Both the position numbers and the translations under genes were made by a program. Positions 20,281-31,374 of a DNA stretch of 64,000 nucleotides are shown piece by piece. Each line of letters starts with the position of its first letter. Position 1 is the first letter of the stretch. The notes under the pieces were generated by a model. The model saw nothing but the letters and a program-made list of their open reading frames with translations. It was not told the DNA's origin and searched no databases. Source of the DNA: Cephalotus follicularis (Eukaryota; Streptophyta; Magnoliopsida; Oxalidales; Cephalotaceae); the NCBI GenBank assembly GCA_001972305.1, contig BDDD01001761.1, positions 36,930-100,929 on the forward strand, given 5' to 3'.

Positions 20281-20294
20281 CTGCTCTGATACCA
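20281..20294 (-). other. Primer-binding site of element B (tRNA-Met)
   Basis: The minus strand reads TGGTATCAGAGCAG, an exact match to the usual plant initiator tRNA-Met site. It starts 2 nt from the 5' LTR. Confidence 0.95.
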
Positions 20295-20296
20295 AT

Positions 20297-21436
20297 TGAA
20301 ATAATCACTCTTGCAATATACAAGAGGGGGGGTGAATTGAATATTGATGTAAATATCAGAAAATTTAAAACTTTAAAAGTAAAGAGAGAAAGGAAAGAAA
20401 AACTTCTCCGATTTAGAGTGGTTTGGCTAACTCTTGCCTACGTTCACTTTTCCCAAGGGAGCTCCTTGAGTTTCCACTATCTCGAATTGATTACGGTAGC
20501 AATTCGTTACACCTTACAATTTCGTGATTGACCTCAATCACAAGACCTTGACCTCAAGACCTTAGAGGATTCTCCTCTTTTACAAGTGATTGTGAAATGT
20601 ATTTATAAGATAACCTATCAAATAGGTTTGATATGGCTTATACAGAACACAATATGAATCACACAGAAGGATTCAAAAGATAGAACACTATAGAGCACTT
20701 GAGCTTTTTGACACTAGAATGCTTGAATTGATTTTTCTCTTGATGTTGTATAATTCTCTGTTTTTCTTGTAGTAGTTCACTGTCTTCTGAAGGTTTTGAA
20801 TCTTCAATTTATAAACGAAAGAGTCTTGTAGCCGTTGCATAAATCTTGGAAGCTTTATGATTTAAAATATGTTGATGCAACTTTGTTTTTGTCTATGCTG
20901 ACATAAAGACGTCGATGTCTTCAGAAAGGCATCTATGTCTTTGACTGTTACTAGCCGTTGAAAGTGCGCTAACTAGCCGTTCCGTGTTTCCCGGGTCAAT
21001 CATTTTGAAAAGATGTCGATGTCTTTTATAGACGTCGATGTCTTTTATAGGCGTCGATGTCTTTGCTGGGAATGTGTCTAGGAATTTGAACTTATGTGCA
21101 TCACATCGACTTCTTCTTCAAGGGTCGATGTCTTTTCTGGATTTGGCAGATGAGCCTAGAAAGACGTCGATGTCTATGGTAAGGGATCGATGTCTTTTGT
21201 TGGATGTCGATGTCTTCTGGAACAAGGATCGATGTCTTCGCATAAAATCGTCCTGCAACTTTGGCAGCTCAAGACGTCGATGTCTTCTTGAAAGGGATCG
21301 ATGTCTTGTGGATAGACGTCGATGTCTTTGCCTATAAGGATCGATGTCTTTGTTCAATTTTGACCTGTAACTTTGTGCACTAAAGACGTCGATGTCTTTC
21401 TTCAAAGGGATCGATGTCTTTCTCCAAATTTGGCCT
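20297..21436 (-). repeat. 5' LTR of Copia element B, truncated
   Basis: Matches 13347-14436 closely, then stops at TTTGGCCT (21436). The remaining 167 bp of the LTR (14437-14603) are absent. It contains the same phased array. The join to element C LTR sequence (CCTGCACGTAG) shares CCT on both sides. Confidence 0.95.
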
Positions 21437-21611
21437 CCTGCACGTAGTATGGGATGCGTGCGGATGACTTGTATTTATATTCCGGCTTACTGAATGCTTC
21501 CGTAAATTTATTTATGAATTGTTAATTGGAATGCTGGAATATTATTATGCTTATTTCTGATATCACCATTTATGCTTGTCCCTTATGGAAATTGAACAAC
21601 GGGGTGTGACA
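21437..21611 (+). repeat. 5' LTR of element C, right part
   Basis: Corresponds to 27611-27785 of the 3' LTR and ends GGGGTGTGACA. Compared with the 3' LTR, the 253 bp between 27358 and 27610 are missing beside element B. Confidence 0.95.
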
Positions 21612-21614
21612 GCA

Positions 21615-21626
21615 TGGTATCAGAGC
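21615..21626 (+). other. Primer-binding site of element C (tRNA-Met)
   Basis: TGGTATCAGAGC lies 3 nt after the LTR end at 21611. Confidence 0.95.
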
Positions 21627-21714
21627 ATATTCCATATATGCTAAGCTGGGATAAGTTTCTTGGAATTGAGTGAATTGTTTCCTAATGATTATGTCATTCC
21701 ATATAGGAAACTGG

Positions 21715-22815
21715 ATGGATCTCCGAAGAGGAACAAGAGGAAGGAGTAGAGCCGATGAAGGTGTCAACGCACCGCCGGTACCTGGAAATGGCCCGGCAGT
21801 GAATGAAGGAGCGAATATTCCTCCAGCGTATGACGAGAGGAGTCACTTTGACCGCATGGCTAATCTCTTTCAACAGCAGATGCAAGCGAACGCGGCAAAC
21901 ATGGAACAGATTCGGCAAATGTATGAGGCTAACCGTACATATCAGCAAGCACCTGAAGCTTGCCATGCAGGTGGATTTGGCAGAGATCTGGAGCGGTTCG
22001 TGAGACAAAATCCTCCAACTTTCAATGGTGAGCTGAATGCGACTGTGGCCAAACGATGGATTAAGGACCTAGAGAAGATATTTGCTGTTCTGGAATGTAC
22101 CGATGAACAGAATCTCAATTTTGCAATTTTGCTGTGTACCGCTTATGGGGCGAGGCTACTTACTGGTGGGAAAGGATTGAAGCAAAATGGGAAGCCTGTG
22201 GACTTGACAGGACTTGGGACAGATTCCAGTCCGAGTTTCTTGAGGGGTATGTGCCACAGATTGAGCGTGACCGATGGGAGACTGAACTGATGGAGTTACG
22301 TCAAGGAGACATGACGGTAGCTCAGTACCAGACTAGATTCGTGGAGCTAGCGAGACACACACCTTATCTTGTGGAGGGTGAGTCACGGATGATCCGGAGG
22401 TTCCTGAAAGGCCTTCGTCCAGACATCAGATCTAAACTATTGATGTTGTAGCTGACCGCTTTTGTTGATGTTGCTGAGAGAGCGATGATTCTGGAGGCTG
22501 ATGCAAATGAGAGAAGGGCAGAACGGACTCATACTAATCAATTGAGGGAAGTACAGTCACAGGGGCAGGGAAGCAATAATCCTGCTAAGTCAACCAGATC
22601 TGATAACAGAGGTCAAGGAGGTTCTCGACGCACACGATCAAGGACTCTGAGCCGAAACAGTCAACCGAATGCGGGTGGATGTACGTTTTGTGGTCGCTCG
22701 AATCATGATGAGACAGAATGCTAGAAGAAGATGGAAAAGTGCTTGAGGTGTGGTTCACAAGATCACATGGTGATTAATTGCATGATGATGAGGGATCAAG
22801 CACGCGGACAATAGG
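21715..22815 (+). pseudogene. gag: gag of Tekay element C (broken)
   Basis: The likely start is MDLRRGTRGRSRADEG at 21715. Conserved gag residues follow (FGRDLERFVRQNPPTFNG, AKRWIKDLEKIF). The frame changes near 22130-22150 into one that continues as WERIEAKWEACGLDRTWDRF and FLKGLRPDIR. In-frame stops occur at 22449 and 22722. Two zinc knuckles, CTFCGRSNHDETEC (about 22681-22722) and CLRCGSQDHMVINC (about 22741-22785), would bind RNA. This is the nucleocapsid precursor. The frame shift and stops mean no full product. Confidence 0.88.
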
Positions 22816-22862
22816 GGAGTGCTGGTGCTAGTGGTAGTGTTGCAGCGGCTCAACCGCGGAGA

Positions 22863-23398
22863 GACACCGAAAAAGGGATTATGAAAGGTAGGGTCTTCAC
22901 CTTATCTAAAGATGATGTGCCAGAATCTACTACTGTTGTGAGAGGTACTATTTACATATCTCGCATACTAGCACATGTATTGATTGACCCTGGTGCGACG
23001 CATTCATTCATTGCATCTGAATTTGCTCGCAATTTGCATGGTATTACTTCAAGACTACCTTATGTATTGGAGGTGAGTACTCCTGCGGGTACTTGTCTTC
23101 TATCTGATACTGTTTCGAAAGACTGTGAGATCATGGTAGCTGGAATTGAATTATCTGCTGACCTGATAGTGTTACCTATCCGGGATTTTGATATAATCTT
23201 GGGGATGGACTGGCTGTATGCTCATCATACTTGTGTTGACTGCTACAACAAGATGATGACATTTTATCTGCAAGATGGGACTGAGTGCAAGTTTATCGGA
23301 TAGAAGAATGTTACTGCTCCGATCATTTCCTATACTCGAGCACAGAAATATCTCAAACAAGGATGTGAAGGCTATTTGGCATATGTGATTGATCATAC
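22863..23398 (+). pseudogene. pol: Aspartic protease of element C
   Basis: The frame continues from gag. Protease motifs are VLIDPGATHSFIASEFA (DPGA in place of the usual DSGA, normal for Tekay) and DFDIILGMDWLYAHH. A stop at 23301-23303 interrupts it. Protease would cleave the Gag-Pol polyprotein in the particle. The frame then reads RAQKYLKQGCEGYLAYVID and ends at the N at 23399, where RT should begin. Confidence 0.88.
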
Positions 23399-25099
23399 NG
23401 AGATCTTTACTGACCACAAAAGTTTGAAATATTTGTTTTCCCAGAAGGAGCTCAACATGAGACAGAGGCGATGGGTGGAATTCTTTAATGACTACAACTG
23501 CAATATTCAATACCACCCGGGAAAGGCGAATGTAGTGGCTGATGCGCTGAGTCGCAAGGCAATGATTGCTGGAGCAATGGATTCACAGTGGAAGCTATTG
23601 GAGGAATTTCAGAGATGGACTCCGTTCATGGTTTCCCGAGGAGTTATTGTGGCAAGTCTGAGAGCACAACCGAAACTTCTGGAACGTATTCTGACTGCTC
23701 AGTATAGTGACACTGAATTGTGGAGTATTCGTGAGAACCTAGACACTGATTCTGAGTTCTCCATTCATACCGATGGCATATTGAGGTCCCGAGGGAGGAT
23801 ATGTGTTCCGAATGACGAGGGCATCAAGAATGAGCTACTGCAACAAGCTCACAAGTCAAGATACAGTGTTCAGCCAGGAAGTTCCAAGATGTGGCACGAC
23901 CTGAAAAAGAACTACTGGTGGAGCGGCATGAAACGAGAAATTGCTGAATATGTAGCAAGATGTTTGACCTGTCAGAGAGTGAAGGCTGAACATCAGAAAC
24001 CTGCGGGACTGCTACAATTGTTACCAGTGGTTGAATGGAAATGGGAGCACGTGACCATGGACTTTGTGTCAGGATTACCAAGGTCACGGAATCAGCATGA
24101 GGCAGTGTGGGTAGTAGTGGATAGACTCACCAAGTCTGCTCACTTCCTTCCGATGAACATGACATATTCTATCGAGAAGCTTGCTCGATTGTATATCAGG
24201 GAGATAGTGAGATTGCATGGGGTTCCGGTCAGTATTGTCTACGACCGAGATGCTAGATTTACTTCAAGGTTCTGGAAGAAGTTCCAAACAGCGATAGGAA
24301 CGACCTTGAACTTTAGCACTGCATTCCACCCACAGACTGATGGACAATCCGAGCGTACGATTCAGACTCTGGAGGATATGCTACGAGCTTGTATGATTGA
24401 TTTTGCTCGGAGCTGGGAGGATCATCTAGCATTGATTGAGTTCTCTTACAACAACAGTTTTCACACCAGCAATGGAATGGCTCCCTATGAAGCTTTATAT
24501 GGGAGAAAGTGCTGGTCACCTATTTGCTGGGACGAAGTAGGTGAGAGGCAAGTGCTTGGACCAGATTTGGTACAAGAAACGACTGATAAAGTGGAGATGA
24601 TCAAGAAAAGATTGCTAGCTGCACAAAGTTGGCAGAAGAGTTACGCCGATAGCAAGAGAGGAAAGCTAGAGTTCGAGAAAGGAGATCATGTATTCCTGAA
24701 GATCTCGCCTTCGAAATGGATACACCATTTTGGCCTAAAAGGGAAGTTGGCTCCAAGGTATATTGGACCTTACGAGATACTGGAGAGAGTGGGGGAGGTA
24801 GCATACCCGATTGCACTACCGCCTAGTTTGTCGGACGTAAATAACGTATTCCATGTTTACATGTTATGGAAATACGTACCGACCCATCTCACATTTTGAG
24901 CTACGACCCTGGATTCATCAGTCCTCGATTGACATATGAGAAAAGGCCGACAAGGATAGTGGATCGAATGGAAAATGTTCTAAGGAACAAGACCATTCCT
25001 ATGGTAAAGGTGTTGTGGCGTTTTCACGGAGCGGAGGAAGCTTCGTGGGAGCATGAGGATGAAATGAGGCAGACATTTCCCCACCTGTTCGGAATGTAA
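23399..25099 (+). pseudogene. pol: RNase H, integrase and chromodomain of element C
   Basis: From the N at 23399 the frame enters the end of RNase H (EIFTDHKSLKYLFSQKELN, WVEFFNDYNCNIQYHPG, VADALSRK). Integrase follows with a zinc region (HKSRYSVQPGS, CLTCQRV). The second zinc His reads Gln (VQPG for the usual VHPG). The catalytic triad is D in MDFVSGLP, D in YDRDARFTS and E in QSERTIQTLEDML. The main frame ends at 24899, but a shift near 24875 carries it into a chromodomain-like tail (VKVLWRFHGAEEASWEHE, HLFGM) ending at 25099. Such tails bind modified histones and steer integration into heterochromatin. The whole RT core is absent. Confidence 0.9.
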
Positions 25100-25132
25100 T
25101 ATAAGGGCTAAATTCGAGGACGAATTTTCTTT

Positions 25133-25145
25133 AAGAAGGGGGGAA
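25133..25145 (+). other. Polypurine tract of element C
   Basis: AAGAAGGGGGGAA directly precedes the 3' LTR start TGTAATAACC at 25146. It primes plus-strand DNA synthesis. Confidence 0.9.
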
Positions 25146-27785
25146 TGTAATAACCGAAAATTTAATTCATGTACATTGTAATATTGATTAATAAAATGTG
25201 CACTCATTTGAATTTAATGTCCAATTATTATAAAATGGTGATTGGTAATTGTTTGGGATGAATGGGTGTCCAATTGGTGAAGTATCAAACTTAAGAAACC
25301 CTAAAACAGCCATCGACAGCCGACTGTCACAGGAGACCAGTCGACTGCCTAAGGCGTGAGTGGACAGTCGACTGCCCAATGCATCCAGTCGACTGGAATG
25401 GTACTGCACAGGCGCCTGGCAGGCGCAGAGACAGTAATGCCAAGTGTTCTAAAGGTGGCATGCATGGGAAATACGTGTCACCAACTGCCATAACATGCAA
25501 AATAGAGTGCTTGCATGCCCTCTATTCCTTCACAATTTGCAGACCTGCAACCTGCAAAATTAGAAGACGAAATGTGAGAAAGAGATAGAAAGAAGAGAGG
25601 AAAAGAAATGCATGTGATGAGAGAAGGAGGAGTTAAAGGACTCTGGCGAATTCAAGGTCCCTGAGCCCTATATCAGTTGTGCATGAGTTGAGAATGAGTG
25701 TTAGAAACACTGAATATTGAGGAGAGTTGCTGGAATTATTGGAGCTTGTATTGAGGAATTGTAGAGAACTCAATGAAGGAGACTTGGAAGCTTGGATTCT
25801 CCTAGTAAGTTCCCATTCGAACTCAGTGTTATTGTGATAATAGTTTATCTAATTGGATGTTCAATATCTCCTGATAAATGGTTAAGGATAACAATCTCTT
25901 GAATTGATTTAGAAATGGTAATGAGAGGGAGAAGAATATGAATATGGAACTTTGAGAGTTTAAGTAACTTTAACTCGAATTATAGTTATTGATTAGTTGT
26001 TATAAACTTACTGATATCCTTAAGTATACCTACTGTTGAACATGCAAATCAGTAGATGGATTGAGTAAGTTATTTGGAATATGGGAAAGTGTTTTAAATG
26101 GGATTAGAGACTTAGAAGTTCTAGTAATCCTTGATTTAACCAGAATATGATTATAGTAATTGATTAGTATATATACATACTGATTTCATGTATATATCTC
26201 CTGTCGCAAATGCAAATATAGACTGAAAACTACTGGAATTAAAGAAGTGATTGGTGAAAGAGGATTGGAAACTCAAAGAGAAAGATCATTCCAATCGATC
26301 TTGGGATAAGCTATTGAGGTAGGGGTAATGACATATTTATGGAAGATATTTTATGCATATCATGTATGTTTATTTTCTATGTGATTGCATGAGTCGAATT
26401 GGTTAGAAATTTAACTTTGAAATACATGAACTGCTACTGCCTGCATTTCTGGGCAGAAGCAGTCGATTGTTCTTCATGACAGTCGACTGCTCAATACATC
26501 CAGTCGACTGCCAAAATAAAACAGTCGACTACTCAACCCAAAACAGCCGACTGTTCTTGAGAGCAGTCGACTGTCCTGGGTAAAATTATTGACATAGGTC
26601 CTGTTTGGGCCCAATTGAATTGCTACTGTCCTTGTTATCGTTTCTGTATATGCTACTGTTAATTAGTATATACTAGTAACTGCTACAAACCCTATTGATT
26701 CCATATTTACACGGATTGAACAAACTATGTGCTATATGCACAATTTATGATATTAAATATCATTTTCAAGTGAAAACTTATTGTTTAAAAGAACTACTGA
26801 TTTTTCCTCCTATGTGAGGCACCTACTGTTTTGTTCCCAAACTGGGAACCACTACTGTATTGATATCGTTTTCCTCATTTGAGACGTACAATCACTGAAA
26901 TGTTATATGTTTCTAAAGAAAACACTTTGATATTGCATATTAATTATATATGTAATATTATTATTGAATTGCACTGATTGAATTGATTATCTATGTATAT
27001 TGCCGATTAGTCGAGTGATGGCAGATGTCACTGGCTAACGGAGGTGGTCCTATGTGCCAGGAGTTGGCTAGAGTACACACCAAAACTGCCTGCAATGCAG
27101 AGCTTGATTGTTAACTGCCCGCTTAATGCCGGTAGTACTGTTTACCTCCTATCATCAGCGGAGTTGGGGTGATAGCTAGGTGGCTCGACGTAGGCTAGGG
27201 GTTAGCGACGTCTTGAGCCCAATACTGATCTTCGGACAAACCACTGGATTGATTGATTGTACCCTTGTGCGGTATTCTTGCATATGGATTGTCTATGGCC
27301 ACTTGGCGTGATTTCTTATATATTGGCACATTTAAATGATATTTTGAATATAAACTGTCATACATGTTGCATTCATATATTCCTTAGCATGCATAATCTT
27401 CCTACTTAGCCAAGTGAGGATAACGGCTAACCCCTACAATTTCAGATTAAGCGAAGACTTGGTGATTGCTGCTGAAGCTTGGAGAGCTTCTATTTGTTCA
27501 TCCTAAGGTTGTTATTTTCTTTATATGATGTTGTATTGTAATTTGTAATGAACGGTTCATACCCCGTATTGTAGTATTTTCCTTATGTTAAGGATAATTA
27601 TTGGATTATGCCTGCATGTAGCATGGGATGCGTGCGGATGACTTGTATTTATATTCCGGCTTACTGAATGCTTCCGCAAATTTATTTATGAATTGTTAAT
27701 TGGAATGCTGGAATATTATTATGCTTATTTCTGATATCATCATATATGCTTGTCCCGTATGGAAATTGAATAACGGGGTGTGACA
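25146..27785 (+). repeat. 3' LTR of Tekay element C
   Basis: 2640 bp, TGTAATAACC...GGGTGTGACA, complete. It carries palindrome clusters at about 25317-25396 and 26459-26573, a splice-donor-like GTAAGT near 25805, and the CCTACTTAGCC/GCTAACCCC block near 27410-27450 shared with the minus-strand LTR at the window start. There is no gene inside. Confidence 0.95.
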
Positions 27786-28500
27786 AGTACGTTGTTATAC
27801 GAGAAGGGTTAACATTAGCCTCAAGTACGTTGCTCCATGAGAAGGGCTTATTTTTTTTATTTGACTTCAAGTACGTTGCTACAAGAGATGAATCGTGATT
27901 AGACTTAAGTACATTGGTACACTATATAGGCCAACCTTTTGAAATTTCACTCTCTGACTTCAAGTATGTTACTACATGAGAAGGGTCAACATCAGCCTCA
28001 AGTACGTTGCTACACGAGAAAGGCTTATATCTTTTTATCTGATTTCAAGTACGTTGCTACACGAGAAGCGTCGTGATCGGCCTTACGTACGTTGCTACAC
28101 GAGACAGGCCAACCTTTTGAAATTTCACTCTCCGACTTCAAGTACGTTGCTACACGAGAAGAATCAAGATATGTCTCAAGTACGTTGCTACACGACATGG
28201 GCATATCATCGAAATTTCGTTTTCAACCTCACGTACGTTGCTACACGAGAAGAGTCAACATCAACCTCAAGTATGTCGCTACACAAGAAGGGCTTATTTC
28301 TGTTTGTCCGACTTCATATACGTTTCTATACAAGAGGAGTCGTTTTTTTTACCTTAAATACGTTGGTACACAAGAAGGGTCGACGTCAGTCTCAAGTATG
28401 TTGCCATAGAAGACATCCTTATTTCTTGTACATTATTATCCGGCTTCAAGTACGTTGCTACACGAGAAGAGTCATGATCTAATTTCTGCCTTAAGTACAG
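27786..28500 (+). repeat. Minisatellite (44-bp unit, 178-bp higher order), right part
   Basis: About 16 degenerate copies of TCAAGTACGTTGCTACACGAG occur at 36-55 bp steps. The block CCAACCTTTTGAAATTTCAC recurs at 27931 and 28109 (178 bp). The array ends about 170 bp before a polypurine-like tract and an LTR start. Tandem repeats in the 3' untranslated region are typical of Tat/Ogre elements. Confidence 0.9.
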
Positions 28501-28668
28501 TTTTATCTCGTGACAGATTTGTATTGCAAAATCAAAAACAAAAGGAAAAAAACACAAAAACAAAACAAACTTTTTTTTTTGTTTCCTTAGTTATTGTCTA
28601 TTAATTAAACTCAAGTTTATGTCTTTGTATGTTTTTTATTACATGCCAAACTTACAAATAGGGACAAT
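28501..28668 (+). other. AT-rich spacer ending in polypurine-like tract
   Basis: A and T homopolymer runs, no gene. AAATAGGGACAAT (28656-28668) directly precedes TGTTGATACCCT, the usual polypurine tract/LTR junction of Ogre-like elements. Confidence 0.6.
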
Positions 28669-30454
28669 TGTTGATACCCTATTTTGTCCGATTACATATT
28701 ATGTCTTTTGCACGATTAATTAAATCAATAGTTAATTCAAAACATCGAACTATCATTTAATAAATTGTTACTATTCGACATTCGTTTTTAATTTTTCATT
28801 TGCAACATCTTCTTATTTTTATTTTTATTTGTTTTTTTATTGTATTGTATTATATTTAATTTTATTTAATGATTATTTAATTTAATATGATTTAAATAGA
28901 TTTGATTTAATTGTGTTATATTTGATTTCTGAATTTAATTTGATATCTTACATATTTGATTTGGGTTGACCAGTCTAATTATCCCTAAAATATCTAATTT
29001 TAACTGCATATCAATATCAAATCAAGAAAATACCATAAACTCCTCAATATAAATAGTTATCGATCATACTCACACAAAAGATACATTCTTTACCATAATC
29101 CTTTAGTTTAGTTTTTCTGTTGTTTGCTCTTTATTCCTTGTAGTTTGTTACTTTGGTAGTAGTTTTTTTTGTTTTACAAATTACATTACAGTATACTAAC
29201 AATATTATCCTGTTCTTCTTGTTGTAATCTCCGACGCTGACGCTGCGTCACTGCCTTAATGTCCCAAACCTCTGTCCACCACAACCATCGTGGCCAAACA
29301 CACCACTATCCCTAAACACCACCATCCACAACGCCAACCAGCCACCAAACACCAAGCAATCCCCACTGTCTACCATAGCCACAGAACAACCCAAATTGCA
29401 TCACCAGCTAGCCACCACCTTCACATCGCAAGACCAACTTAGACTCAACAACCCCCTAACCATAAAAAAAAAAAATCAATTACCATCAAAGTCTGTGTCC
29501 CCTGCCATCGAGCGCTCACCATCGACAACAACCAAATCCCTTGGTCATCACCACAATCAACCAAAACCCACCAGCATCACAAGTTCCAGTCCCAATCAAT
29601 CCACAAACAATTGTTATCAACAAGAATCACAACCATAAACCGAGACTTCATCCTTGAGCCACGCACAATAGCATCCATAGGCACCCACGAACCCACCATC
29701 AACAAACATCAAAAACACATACCCATTGCCGTTACTTCTACACCGAACGTAATAGACGCTACACATCGCACCACTGACTGCTGTTTCAATGCCAAACCCG
29801 AAGCCACCAAACGCTAAACCTGAATTGAAACATTGTTACCCATAAGCCAGCACCATCGAACCCAACATACGGCCACCATCCAAAACCAAGCGTCACCCAT
29901 GAAGCAAAAACAGCCCCAATCGCTAGTCCCAAACACAAAGGATCTCAAATCAAATCAACCATATCCACCTAGCCAAATCAACGAAATCAGAAACCCGTAA
30001 CCCATAGCAAACCCAGCAAATCAAAATCACGAATTTAGCATAAAAACTCACCATCATCAGTGCGCAACTCCCACTCTAGCCCTGAAACCCATCAACGCCA
30101 CTTGACCCTCTGCCTCCATACCCACGATCAATCCTGGCCAGCCGTTGCCCACTGATTCAACCGAACCCAGAAACTGTACACCCAAACTTGAAGCCACGGT
30201 CTTCAAACAACGAGAACCAAACCACAGCAACTGAATCCACTAACGAGCCAGCCGTAAGCCGCACCCACCCCCATGTCTTCAATGTCGTGATTTCACCTTT
30301 CCCGTGCAAACCCACAAAGATTCAACGTGTTACGCTTCCTTCGGTTTTGATGGTGCTGTTTGTCTTGCCTTTGTTTTATTTTGTTTTCAATTTGGTCAAA
30401 ATGCCACATAGATGAGAGAAGTGATATGAAAATGATTGAAAGAAGGATTAGTGA
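28669..30454 (+). mobile_element. Ogre-like LTR, part 1 of 3
   Basis: Starts TGTTGATACCCTATTTTG. The first 550 bp are AT-rich. From about 29230 to 30250 the plus strand is rich in A and C and poor in G (many CCA/CAC runs), with no credible coding frame. It is interrupted at 30455 by element D. The LTR continues at 41415-41627 and 62700 to about 63715, giving a rejoined length near 3.0 kb. Assignment rests on the start sequence and on the primer-like site and downstream sequence near 63716-63950. Confidence 0.55.
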
Positions 30455-31329
30455 TGATACAGAAAAAATTAAATTATACCAAGAATAATACGTGTCATTT
30501 ACTGACATAGCCAAGTACATAAGGATCTTGAAATTTACATGGATATCGGTCAGAGTAGGCTTATCAAGCCTTGGAAGGAGAAGTAAACATACATCATTCT
30601 CGGTTTCAGTGCCGAGGAACTCCCCACTAGTGGTGTTATAGGATTCACCATCCTCGGCAAAAATACCGAGGACCTCTTTTCCAACTTTGGTGCCGAGAAC
30701 CAAGCCAAAGATTTTCCCCCTCAACTGCACTATAACAGATACCTACCTCGGCAGCTGAGCAGAGGACCTGCTGTATCAAGCGTCAGCCGTTGGAGAAGTC
30801 ATAGAACTTGAAGGCCATAAAGCGGATGAGTTCCAAGAAAATTTACCCTTCCTCGCCCTCGGCGGGACAAGTCCTCAAAACCAGGCTACTTTTCAGGGAA
30901 TCACCTCTTCCAAATATGGAAGATAAGGTACAGTCAACTACCAGCAAGGAAAGTAGCGACAAATCAGATGGAGATAAGGGAAATCCCGATATCCTTGGCA
31001 TTTCCTTAGGGGACATCTATCACCTCCGCATTTCACGCTCAGACAGTTACAAACCAGTCCTATAAATACCAGAATCAAACACATATCTCAGGTCAGCCAT
31101 TTATTACTCTCAAAGAACCTTGTTTTCTCTGTGCAAAGACCTAACTTGAGCGTCGGAGTGTCCCCGGGAGAACAACCTCCTGGACCTTCAACTTGTTTGC
31201 TCTTCTGTGCAGGGAAAACACTCATAGCAATCTTCTACTTTCATCTCGAAGCACTTATACCGCGTTTCCCTAAACAAATCAAGCCCTTACACGTGGGGTA
31301 CTGTTGAGGGAATAATTTCTGAATCAACA
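30455..31329 (+). repeat. 5' LTR of element D
   Basis: TGATACAGAAAAAATT...CTGAATCAACA. Direct repeat of 40540-41414 with scattered substitutions. A TATA box (TATAAATACC) near 31062 fits the LTR promoter. Confidence 0.95.
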
Positions 31330-31331
31330 GT

Positions 31332-31345
31332 TGGCGCCGTCTGTG
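31332..31345 (+). other. Primer-binding site of element D (TGGCGCC type)
   Basis: TGGCGCCGTCTGTG starts 2 nt after the LTR, as usual for Tat/Athila elements. Element E carries TGGCGCCGTCTATGG at the same place. Confidence 0.9.
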
Positions 31346-31374
31346 CGAAACGCAGCAAAAAGCTATCGACAATC

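Larger units (their letters stand above)
13347..21436 (-). mobile_element. Copia element B (Sirevirus-like), minus strand, right end deleted
   Basis: The LTRs are 13347-14603 and 20297-21436, on the minus strand (TGTTGACG...TTATTTCA). The primer site is at 20281-20294 and the polypurine tract at 14604-14616. Gene order on the minus strand is gag, protease, (integrase and most of RT missing), RT end with RNase H, accessory ORF. It is inserted in the 5' LTR of element C after TATAAAC. The right LTR lacks its last 167 bp, and 253 bp of adjoining element C LTR are also gone, so no second target duplication can be seen. Confidence 0.92.
11162..27785 (+). mobile_element. Tekay/Del-type Ty3/gypsy element C, with element B nested in its 5' LTR
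   Basis: Flanked by the perfect duplication AGTAC (11157-11161, 27786-27790). The 5' LTR is 11162-13346 plus 21437-21611, and the 3' LTR is 25146-27785. There is a tRNA-Met primer site at 21615, gag, protease, RNase H, integrase and a chromodomain, and a polypurine tract at 25133. The long (2.6 kb) LTRs and terminal chromodomain place it in the chromovirus Tekay/Del group. The RT core is missing. Confidence 0.95.

Noticed and set aside
21615..21626. tRNA-Met gene fragment
   Set aside because: Only the 12 bases complementary to the tRNA 3' end are present, 3 nt from an LTR. It is a primer-binding site. The same applies at 3101 and 20281.
27976..28482. 168-codon frame in the minisatellite
   Set aside because: The frame follows the 44-bp repeat, changes composition with it, and has no homologue-like domain or credible start.
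29396..30415. Pro/Thr/Asn-rich frames
   Set aside because: By-products of CCA/CAC-rich DNA. No frame is sustained and the region belongs to the Ogre-like LTR.
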